Position numbers and translations under genes: made by a program. A stretch of DNA of 39,919 nt from Herpetosiphonaceae bacterium (lineage in GTDB: Bacteria; Chloroflexota; Chloroflexia; Chloroflexales; Kallotenuaceae): the NCBI GenBank assembly GCA_013821605.1, contig JACDGP010000044.1, forward strand, positions 1 to 39,919, written 5' to 3'. The notes under the pieces are model-generated. The model was not told where the DNA came from. It worked only from the letters and a program-made list of their open reading frames with translations, and made no database searches. This document shows, piece by piece, positions 33,991-39,919 of the stretch (position 1 is its first letter; every line of letters starts with the position of its first letter).

Positions 33991-34318
33991 AAGCAGACCG
34001 ATGATCGTCGGGTTGCGGAGCGGCTACACGCCATCTTGCTGCTTGATGCCGAGGTCCGCAGCACGACAGAGGCAATCGCCTAGGTCGAGGAGCAGTTTGG
34101 CGTCTCCTATACCGACAGCGGGATGGTCAAACTCCTCAAGCGTCTTGACTATCGCTTCAAGCAACCCGACGTTCTGCCCTCCAAAGCCGACCCAGAGAAA
34201 CAAGCGGCGTGGGTGGTTCCTCGCCGCCGTCCAGAAGGTCTTGAACAACCTCCCGGCCTATCGCGTTGAACTTGCCAGCCTGCTGACCGAACGCTTCGAA
34301 CTCTTTACGACGCCCTGA
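33991..34318 (+). pseudogene. Internally deleted IS630-family transposase remnant
   Basis: From 33991 one frame encodes the DNA-binding part (TDDRRVAERLHAILLLDAEVRS, then EEQFGVSYTDSGMVKLLKRLDY and PSKADPEKQAAW) with a TAG at 34081-34083. From about 34217 another frame gives FLAAVQKVLNNLPAYRVELASLL and stops at 34316-34318, the tail of IS630-type transposases. The DDE catalytic core between them is missing. This inactive fossil fills most of the 448-base stretch between the FAH gene and the MFS gene. Confidence 0.75.
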
Positions 34319-34344
34319 CCAAACCTAATTTCCGGTCACTCTAC
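34318..34344 (+). repeat. IS-tail sequence, copy 1
   Basis: ACCAAACCTAATTTCCGGTC and the following ACTCTAC directly follow the transposase tail. A close copy (ACCAAACCCATTTCCGATC, then ACTAT) occurs at 36027-36050, differing by a few bases and one indel. The pair flanks the MFS transporter and the 97-residue gene. Confidence 0.6.
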
Positions 34345-34405
34345 AAAAAACCAAGATGATTACCCTATCCAGCTGTGACCGTTTGAGGGCCACGAAAGGA
34401 AAAAC

Positions 34406-35671
34406 GTGAAACCTGCTATTCTTGCGCCATTACGTCACCGGACTTTTCGCCTGCTTTTCGGGGGCCAGGTCGTCTCGGATCTGGGAGATTGGCTGGACTT
34501 CCTGGCGTTAATTGCACTCATTGTCTCTCGATGGGACCTGGGCCCGAGCGCTCTTGCCGCGCTTGCGGTAGCAGTTGCATTGCCGTTTGCGGTTATCGCG
34601 CCGCTGTCAGGAGTCTGGGCCGACCGTCTGCCGCGCAAGACTCTGATGATCGCCGCGGATCTCGGCCGAGCACTGGTCGTGTTCGGCCTTGTCTTTGCGC
34701 CGAATCTCTATACCGTCCTCGCGCTTGTCTTTGTCAGGGGCGTTTTCAGCACATTCTTCGGGCCTGCGCGACAGGCGACGATTGCCTTGGCGGTACCTCA
34801 AGACGATCTCCTTGCTGCAAACTCGCTGAGCCAGCTTTCCTATCAGCTGACCAAGATCCTTGGACCGGTGCTGGGCGGGCTCCTGGTTGCCGCGGTCGGT
34901 CCTCGTTTCGCGTTTATGGTCGACGCCGTGACCTTCCTCGTCTCGGCAGCCTTCATCGTCCAGCTGCCCAACATTGCACCGGCGGCCCAGACGAAAGAGG
35001 AAACTGAGGAGCAGGCACCGAGTTTCTGGCGCGAGTTTCGGGAGGGGCTATCCTATCTGATCCACCGGCGCTCGCTCTTTATGGCCGTCGCCAGCAATTC
35101 GGCAGCATGGTTTATCATCTTTACTTTCGATAGCCTCGGAGTGCTGGCGCTCAGGGAACTGGGCATCGGCGAGGCACTCTTTGGGCTCACCGTCGGCAGC
35201 ATCGGGCTGGGGACTGCCGCCGGCGCGATCGCCATCGGGCAGTGGGGTAAGCGCATCCACCCGTTTGTGACGATGGGGGCCGGGCAGATCGGGGGAGGGC
35301 TCGTCGTCGCGCTCCTCGGCGTCGCGGTGACGCTGCATGCGCGTGGCACGGGAGCCTGGGTGATTGTGTATATGCTGATCGGCCTCTCGGCCGCCGCCGT
35401 CTTTGTGCCGTACGGCTACGTCGTCCAGGTGGAGACACCTCCGGAATTACTGGGGCGCGTCTTCGCTACGGCCGGTGGGATCCAGAATGCCTTTCTTTTG
35501 ATGGGGCCGCCATTGGGCGCGGTGCTGGCCGAGCTTTGGGGCGTTGGCTTCGTCTTTACCGCCGCGGGCATAGCGCTCGCACTGCTCGGACTGGTGGTGT
35601 TCTTCCTTCGGCCGACCGTTGCAACGCAGGCTGCAACTGAGAATGCCGCGTTGCAGACCAGTGCTGCCTAG
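34406..35671 (+). CDS. MFS transporter (MFS_3 / EntS-like efflux)
   Basis: A 421-residue permease with 12 predicted helices. It opens with LRHRTFRLLFGGQVVSDLGDWLDF, shows the loop 2-3 motif GVWADRLPRKTLMIAADLGRA, and has TKILGPVLGGLLVAAVGPRFAF in helix 5, as in the EntS-like MFS_3 family of drug and siderophore exporters. Start is GTG 34406 with AAAGGA about five bases before. A short charged cytoplasmic loop (QTKEETEEQAPSFWREFREG) divides the halves. IS630-type debris lies on both sides, so horizontal gain is plausible. Confidence 0.9.
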   Translation: MKPAILAPLRHRTFRLLFGGQVVSDLGDWLDFLALIALIVSRWDLGPSALAALAVAVALPFAVIAPLSGVWADRLPRKTLMIAADLGRALVVFGLVFAPNLYTVLALVFVRGVFSTFFGPARQATIALAVPQDDLLAANSLSQLSYQLTKILGPVLGGLLVAAVGPRFAFMVDAVTFLVSAAFIVQLPNIAPAAQTKEETEEQAPSFWREFREGLSYLIHRRSLFMAVASNSAAWFIIFTFDSLGVLALRELGIGEALFGLTVGSIGLGTAAGAIAIGQWGKRIHPFVTMGAGQIGGGLVVALLGVAVTLHARGTGAWVIVYMLIGLSAAAVFVPYGYVVQVETPPELLGRVFATAGGIQNAFLLMGPPLGAVLAELWGVGFVFTAAGIALALLGLVVFFLRPTVATQAATENAALQTSAA

Positions 35672-35961
35672 ATCTCCCGGCCATCCAGCAGCGCAAGCCA
35701 GCGCCCCACCCACCACAGCGGCTGCCGGGCAAGCGCCAGTGGCAGGGCCGCCCGTTCGACGCTCCTGAGCGGCGTGTTCAGATCGCGATCATAGGCATCG
35801 ACCAGCCTGCGCAGCCGACCGATGCGCTGCTCGGATAGCGGATCCTCCGCGAACGTTGAGTTCGTGTAGTAGAGGGTCAGCGCCAGATCATCGGTCTGCT
35901 TGAAGCGTCGCCACATCTCCTCACGTTGCGAGCGGCTCAACGTGAACAGTTTCTCGCGCAT
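35668..35961 (-). CDS. Hypothetical protein, 97 residues
   Basis: A small basic protein opening with REKLFTLSRSQREEMWRRFK, with Thr/Tyr-rich LALTLYYTNSTFAEDPLSE and an Arg-rich helix (RIGRLRRLVDAYDRDLN); the C-terminus is Trp- and Leu-rich (WWVGRWLALL). No family is recognised. GAGGAAAGG stands about seven bases before the ATG, which supports expression. Its stop overlaps the MFS stop by four bases on the opposite strand. Confidence 0.6.
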   Translation of the reverse strand: MREKLFTLSRSQREEMWRRFKQTDDLALTLYYTNSTFAEDPLSEQRIGRLRRLVDAYDRDLNTPLRSVERAALPLALARQPLWWVGRWLALLDGREI

Positions 35962-36026
35962 CGTCTCGGCCTTTCCTCACCAGCGTCGCTTCTGCATAAC
36001 ACCTGACACCCGTCCTGCCAACGTTC

Positions 36027-36050
36027 ACCAAACCCATTTCCGATCACTAT
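36027..36050 (+). repeat. IS-tail sequence, copy 2
   Basis: Close copy of the sequence at 34318-34344 (see there), in the same orientation. It lies in the 236-base gap between the 97-residue gene and the ArsR-SRPBCC promoter; apart from this copy and that promoter the gap shows nothing else. Confidence 0.55.
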
Positions 36051-36161
36051 AATAATTCTTACGCCCCTCCCTACTTCTGCGAGAGGCAGCCTTTCATCTT
36101 GGTGCGGTAGTTAGCCAGCTGTGAGGATCTTGCAACAAGCCTGCGTTGGATGATATGGCCC

Positions 36162-36191
36162 TTGACATGTGACCATTAAGTCACGTATAAT
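36162..36191 (+). promoter_or_regulatory. Consensus promoter with an internal operator-like repeat
   Basis: TTGACA (36162-36167), an 18-base spacer and TATAAT (36186-36191). Within the spacer GTGAC (36169-36173) and GTCAC (36180-36184) form a perfect inverted repeat around CATTAA, the right place for an ArsR-type repressor to block RNA polymerase. A start seven bases past the -10 falls on the ATG at 36198, so the mRNA would be leaderless. Confidence 0.8.
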
Positions 36192-36197
36192 ACTGGC

Positions 36198-36971
36198 ATG
36201 GAAGACGAATCTGCCTTTCGCGCGCTCGCCGATCCAAGCCGTCGGCGGCTGCTTGACCTCCTCTTTGAGCGCGACGGCCGCACGCTCACCGAGCTGGAGT
36301 CGGAGCTGCCGATGACGCGGTTCGGGGTGATGAAGCACCTGCGCGTGCTGCAAGAGGCCGGACTGATCGCCACGCGCAAAGTGGGCCGCGAGAGACTGCA
36401 CTACCTGAACCCGGTGCCAATTCAGCTCATCTCGGACCGCTGGATCAACAAATACTCGGCAGCGCGTGCGAGCGTGCTCGCCGATCTCAAAACAGCGCTT
36501 GAAGGAGGGAATATTATGACCACAGATTCAAAGCCCCGGCTCGTTTATCAGATCATCATCAAGGCCCCGCAGGAGCGGGTGTGGGAGGCGATCACCAAGT
36601 CGGAGTTCACCTCCCGCTACTACTATGGCAGTACGCTTAAGACCGATCTCGTCGTCGGCTCGCCCTTTACCTACCACATGCCGAATGGCTCCCCCATAGT
36701 TGAGGGGGAGGTGGTTGCGTCCGAGCCACCCAACCGGTTGGTACACACCTATCACTCACTCTGGTCCCCGATGAACGAAGACGGGCCTACCCAAGTAACG
36801 TGGGAGCTGGAATCGATGCCCGGCGGCGTGACCAAGGTGACCGTGCTCCACGAGGACTTCCAGAGCGAGACTGCGACCTACAACGGCTTGCAGGGTGGCG
36901 GCTGGACGTGGATCCTCAGCAACATGAAGACGCTGCTGGAGACCGGCGAGCCAATGCCTCAGGGGTACTAA
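36198..36971 (+). CDS. ArsR-type winged helix fused to an SRPBCC (AHSA1-like) domain
   Basis: A 257-residue fusion. Residues 1-95 form an ArsR-family winged helix (FRALADPSRRRLLDLLFERDGRTLTELE, MTRFGVMKHLRVLQEAGLIATRKVGRERLHYLNP) with no Cys pair for metal. Residues 107-250 are an AHSA1-like SRPBCC domain (IIIKAPQERVWEAITKSEFTSRYYYGS). SRPBCC domains bind hydrophobic ligands, so the protein may be a ligand-sensing autorepressor. An ATG at 36516 (residue 107), exactly at the domain join, has AAGGAGG seven bases upstream and could also give a free SRPBCC protein. Similar ArsR/SRPBCC gene pairs are common; here they share one frame. Confidence 0.88.
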   Translation: MEDESAFRALADPSRRRLLDLLFERDGRTLTELESELPMTRFGVMKHLRVLQEAGLIATRKVGRERLHYLNPVPIQLISDRWINKYSAARASVLADLKTALEGGNIMTTDSKPRLVYQIIIKAPQERVWEAITKSEFTSRYYYGSTLKTDLVVGSPFTYHMPNGSPIVEGEVVASEPPNRLVHTYHSLWSPMNEDGPTQVTWELESMPGGVTKVTVLHEDFQSETATYNGLQGGGWTWILSNMKTLLETGEPMPQGY

Positions 36972-37009
36972 TTCTGAGTAGGGATAACTGAATAAATAAG
37001 GAGGTTTCT

Positions 37010-37495
37010 ATGAGCCAGCCTGAAAAGAAGGGCACGCAGGAGTCCGCTAAGAGCACGGCCGCGATCAACAAGAAGGCCAAGGGATTCACAGACGAGGAAC
37101 GAGCCGCGATGAAGGAGCGCGCCAAAGAGTTGAAGGCGGAAGAGCGTGCGAACAAGGACAAGGCGGAAGGGGAAAGTGACGTGCTCGCGAAGATCGCCGA
37201 GATGCCGGAACCAGAGCGCGCCATGGCCAAGCGGCTCCATGAGATCATCACAGCCAGCGCGCCAGTCCTCTCGCCGAAACTCTGGTACGGGATGCCCGCG
37301 TATGCCAGGGACGGCAAGATCGTCTGCTTCTTCCAAAGCGCGCAGAAGTTCAACACGAGGTACGCGACGCTCGGCTTCAACGACACGGCGAACCTCGACG
37401 AAGGCGCCATGTGGCCGACCGCCTTCGCGCTGAAGGAGTTGACTGCCACCGAAGAGTCGAGGATCGGCGCACTCATGAAGAAAGCGGTGAGCTGA
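37010..37495 (+). CDS. DUF1801 / YdhG-like protein
   Basis: A 161-residue protein. Residues 62-160 ([45 protein letters not shown]) carry the DUF1801 fold, related to frataxin-like YdhG; role unresolved in most bacteria. Residues 1-55 are an unusual Lys/Glu/Ala-rich charged stretch likely to be helical. AAGGAGG lies five bases before the ATG. It follows the ArsR-SRPBCC gene by 38 bases in the same direction and is probably cotranscribed. Confidence 0.85.
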   Translation: MSQPEKKGTQESAKSTAAINKKAKGFTDEERAAMKERAKELKAEERANKDKAEGESDVLAKIAEMPEPERAMAKRLHEIITASAPVLSPKLWYGMPAYARDGKIVCFFQSAQKFNTRYATLGFNDTANLDEGAMWPTAFALKELTATEESRIGALMKKAVS

Positions 37496-37613
37496 GGACT
37501 GAGCTCGCCACCGGGCACTGTCCTAGCGCATAATCAAGCAGCCTTTTGGGGCTGCACAAGGTGCGGTTCAATTGAGCGGAATGAAGACTCAGCCGTCAGT
37601 GAGGAGGTTCCAC

Positions 37614-37949
37614 ATGAATCAAGGTATCAAAGTTGTCATCTATCCTGTCACGGACTTGGCCCGAGCCAAGGCGACATTCCAAAAATTCTTGGGCGTCGAA
37701 CCGTATACGGATTCGCCGTATTATGTTGGCTTCAGGGTTGGATACCTGGATATAGGCTTGGATCCCAACGGCCACAAGGTGGGCATGACAGCCTATTACG
37801 CCGTTGACGATATCAAGCAGAGTCTCCAATCCCTCCTGGACGCCGGGGCACAAATCGAGCAGGAGATCAAAGACATTGGGGGCGGAGGGCTGATTGCATC
37901 GGTGAGGGACGCCGACGGCAACATCATCGGCCTTCGTCAGAGTTCATAA
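37614..37949 (+). CDS. VOC-family (glyoxalase-like) protein
   Basis: A 111-residue single VOC domain: IKVVIYPVTDLARAKATFQKFLGVEPY at the start, a strand-rich middle (FRVGYLDIGLDPNG) and the closing IASVRDADGNIIGLRQ. Metal-binding positions cannot be fixed with certainty, though the DADGN..GL end is typical. Proteins of this family bind or modify small molecules, including antibiotics such as bleomycin or fosfomycin. GAGGAGG lies six bases before ATG 37614, which rules out the longer reading from 37572. Confidence 0.88.
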   Translation: MNQGIKVVIYPVTDLARAKATFQKFLGVEPYTDSPYYVGFRVGYLDIGLDPNGHKVGMTAYYAVDDIKQSLQSLLDAGAQIEQEIKDIGGGGLIASVRDADGNIIGLRQSS

Positions 37950-37997
37950 ATTTCTCGCCGCCCGACACCTACTCCTTTTACAGCAGGGGTGAACACG

Positions 37998-38444
37998 ATG
38001 AGCTGGAACACACTGGAAACCGCCGATCCCGAACTGGCTGCATTCGGTGCCGAACGCTTTGTGAGCACCGGTGTCGCCTATCTTGCGACTGTTCGCGGGG
38101 ATGGCGCGCCGCGCGTCTACCCGGTCACGCCGATTATAGGGGAAGGGCGCCTGTTCCTGTTCATGGAACCAACCTCGCCCAAAAGTCATGATCTCCAGCG
38201 CGATGACCGCTATGCCATGCATTGTTCAGTGGAGAATTCGAGCGGTGGCGGCGGCGAGTTCTTCATCGCCGGGCGCGCACGGCTGGTGGAAGACCCAGCG
38301 TTGCGTCAGATCGCGACGAAAGCATCAAGTTTCACCCCTGCCGATCGCTATATTCTCTTCGAGTTGAACCTTGAACACGCCAGTTCGACGATCTACGACG
38401 GCAGCAAGCCGGTTCGCAAGCGCTGGCGCGCAGATCGTGGGTGA
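37998..38444 (+). CDS. Pyridoxamine 5'-phosphate oxidase-like flavin-binding protein
   Basis: About 148 residues, a split-barrel FMN-binding fold: RFVSTGVAYLATVRGDGAPRVYPVTPI and RLFLFMEPTSPKSHDLQRDDRYAMH, then GEFFIAGRARLVEDPALRQ. The family includes F420- and FMN-dependent oxidoreductases and haem-binding relatives; the substrate is unknown. ATG 37998 follows AGGGGTGAA by a suitable gap, and GTG 37989 is an alternative adding three residues. Confidence 0.85.
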   Translation: MSWNTLETADPELAAFGAERFVSTGVAYLATVRGDGAPRVYPVTPIIGEGRLFLFMEPTSPKSHDLQRDDRYAMHCSVENSSGGGGEFFIAGRARLVEDPALRQIATKASSFTPADRYILFELNLEHASSTIYDGSKPVRKRWRADRG

Positions 38445-38485
38445 GCAATATGGTCAATTATGATAGAACAGCCAAGGAGTGAATT

Positions 38486-39919
38486 GTGCCCCAGGAATAC
38501 ATCGAGATACGCGGCGCCCGGGAGAACAACCTCAAGAATGTATCGTTGCGCATTCCGAAGCGCAAAATCACTATCTTTACCGGTGTGTCCGGGTCGGGTA
38601 AATCGTCCATCGTCTTTGATACCATTGCCGCCGAAGCGCGTCGCCAGTTAAACGAAACCTTTAGCACGTTCGTCCGCAACTTCCTGCCACGCTATGGGCA
38701 ACCAGAAGCAGACGCCATCGAAAACCTGAGCATGGCGATTGTCGTCGACCAGAAACATCTCGGCGGCGGATCACACTCGACCGTGGGAACGATTACCGAT
38801 ATCTATTCAGTCTTACGGTTGCTGTACTCGCGCGTCGGGCAGCCGTTCGTGGGCTATTCCAATGCCTTTTCGTTCAACGACCCGCAAGGCATGTGCCCGG
38901 AGTGCAATGGCATTGGCCGCAAGATAGGTGTCGATCTCGACAAGTTTCTTGACAAATCCAAATCTCTCAACGATGGGGCTATCTTGTTCCCAGACTATGC
39001 TGTCGGGAGCTGGTGGGGGTGGGGTGTCCTAACCCAGTCGGGACTGTTCGATAACGACAAAAAGCTGGACGACTACAGCGAAGAAGAGATGAATCTGCTC
39101 CTCCACAGCAAACCCTACAAAGCCAAGATGCAGGTGGACAGCAAACCTGTCAACATGACCTTTGAAGGCATTGTCGATAAGTTCAGCCGCAAGTACATCA
39201 CGGGCGACGTAAAAACCAAGTCCGAGCGCACGCAGAAAGCAGTAGAACCCTACATGACGTACGGGCCATGTACCCTCTGTAAAGGCGCGCGACTCAGCCA
39301 GGCAGCGCTCGGTTGCAAGATCAATGGTTACAACATTGCTCAACTGGCGGCGATGGAAGTTGAGGAACTGCTCCACGTCATCAGGGCAATCAAAGACCCC
39401 GTCGCCGCGCCAATGGTCGACTCTTTGATCGAGCGGCTCCAGCATATGATCGATATTGGCCTGGAATACCTTAGCCTGAACCGAGAAACCGATACGCTGT
39501 CGGGCGGCGAGTCGCAGCGCATTAAGATGGTCAAACACCTGGGCAGCAGCCTTGTGGATGTACTGTATGTCTTTGACGAACCCAGCATCGGAATGCACCC
39601 GCGCGACGTACACCGCCTGAACGAACTCCTGCAAAAGCTGCGTGATAAAGGCAACACCGTGATCGTGGTTGAACATGATCCCGACGTCATCAAAGTCGCC
39701 GATCACGTGGTTGATGTCGGGCCATTCGCTGGAACTCGTGGCGGGACAATCGTCTTCGAGGGCAGTTTCGCGGACCTGGTGAACGCCGATACCCTGACGG
39801 GCCGCCATATGAAACAATCTATGCCCATCAAATCCAGTTGTCGCGCGGCAAAGGGCAAACTGTCCATTACCAACGCCAGGGCCAATAACCTGCAGAACGT
39901 CAGCGTCGATCTACCGACA
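38486..39919 (+). CDS. UvrA-like ABC ATPase lacking the UvrB-binding region (DrrC type), 5' part
   Basis: The 5' 478 codons of a gene that continues past the window. Walker A is GVSGSGKSS (33-41), the signature LSGGESQRIKM (338-348) and Walker B VFDEPSIGMHPRD (362-374); a second domain begins with NARANNLQNVSVDLP. Zinc-type cysteines occur in CPECNG (137-142) and CTLCKGARL (262-270). In normal UvrA the 'FSFN.P.G.C..C' motif follows Walker A by roughly 220 residues; here it follows by about 90, so the UvrB-binding insertion is missing. Such short UvrA paralogues include the drug-resistance protein DrrC. GTG 38486 has AAGGAG six bases before it. Confidence 0.9.
   Translation, partial: MPQEYIEIRGARENNLKNVSLRIPKRKITIFTGVSGSGKSSIVFDTIAAEARRQLNETFSTFVRNFLPRYGQPEADAIENLSMAIVVDQKHLGGGSHSTVGTITDIYSVLRLLYSRVGQPFVGYSNAFSFNDPQGMCPECNGIGRKIGVDLDKFLDKSKSLNDGAILFPDYAVGSWWGWGVLTQSGLFDNDKKLDDYSEEEMNLLLHSKPYKAKMQVDSKPVNMTFEGIVDKFSRKYITGDVKTKSERTQKAVEPYMTYGPCTLCKGARLSQAALGCKINGYNIAQLAAMEVEELLHVIRAIKDPVAAPMVDSLIERLQHMIDIGLEYLSLNRETDTLSGGESQRIKMVKHLGSSLVDVLYVFDEPSIGMHPRDVHRLNELLQKLRDKGNTVIVVEHDPDVIKVADHVVDVGPFAGTRGGTIVFEGSFADLVNADTLTGRHMKQSMPIKSSCRAAKGKLSITNARANNLQNVSVDLPT

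Noticed and set aside
37538-37555. Small hairpin GCAGCC/GGCTGC between the DUF1801 and VOC genes
   Set aside because: Only six base pairs with no T tract after it; too weak to call a terminator.
39029-39817. A 262-residue minus-strand reading frame
   Set aside because: It lies wholly antisense to the UvrA-like gene, whose ATP-binding motifs are clear; the antisense product has no recognisable motif.
1-39919. tRNA, rRNA or CRISPR features
   Set aside because: Scanning the intergenic stretches by eye showed no cloverleaf with a CCA-like acceptor, no rRNA-like sequence and no regularly spaced repeats; intergenic space is small. A covariance-model scan would settle this.

Overview
The window is a GC-rich bacterial chromosome segment, coding on both strands, probably from the phylum Chloroflexota. 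That placement is inferred from gene content (a MoxR/DUF58/DUF4129 row, a CxxxY-type cytochrome c maturation locus, an EtfD/HdrD-like membrane iron-sulfur protein, type III PKS, DUF2243 and DoxX-like membrane proteins) and is not proven. I found no rRNA, tRNA or CRISPR array.

Layout. 1-5.8 kb: the 3' end of a histidine phosphatase gene, a possible broken lipoprotein, an ABC exporter, a DoxX-like membrane protein, a small membrane protein, an EamA transporter and a DUF2243 protein. 5.9-14.0 kb: a compact same-strand cytochrome c maturation operon (ccmA, B, C, D, E, F), then two proteins that each join a degenerate J-like cytoplasmic domain, one membrane helix and an extracytoplasmic module (TPR-like in one, thioredoxin in the other), then a response regulator and a terminator. 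No CcmH gene is seen and CcmE carries CPSKY instead of the usual His motif, which is the 'System I*' pattern. 14.1-19.5 kb: a membrane-bound HdrD/EtfD-like oxidoreductase, a frameshifted two-helix RCK/TrkA-N protein, an SDR and galactokinase.

19.5-24.9 kb, minus strand: type III polyketide synthase, an ABC-F ribosome-protection-type ATPase, a histidine kinase, an unknown protein and a short CobW-type GTPase. The ABC-F leader holds the most striking regulatory element in the window: an 11-codon leader ORF with a perfect Shine-Dalgarno site, and four complementary segments that can form either 1:2 plus 3:4 (hiding the ABC-F ribosome site) or 2:3 (freeing it). This is the classic erm-type translational attenuator design and predicts antibiotic-inducible resistance.

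25.0-30.4 kb: plsY, then moxR, DUF58, DUF4129 and GNAT genes with overlapping or nearly touching ends. 30.4-34.0 kb: an unrecognised large protein, divergent from a HpcH/HpaI aldolase and an AraD1-like FAH-family protein, suggesting acidic-sugar breakdown. 34.0-36.05 kb: an internally deleted IS630-type transposase and a second copy of its tail sequence bracket an MFS transporter and a small unknown gene. 36.2-39.9 kb: an ArsR-SRPBCC fusion behind a near-consensus promoter that contains its own operator-like repeat, then DUF1801, VOC, PPOX-type flavoprotein genes and a truncated-by-window UvrA-like ATPase lacking the UvrB-binding region.
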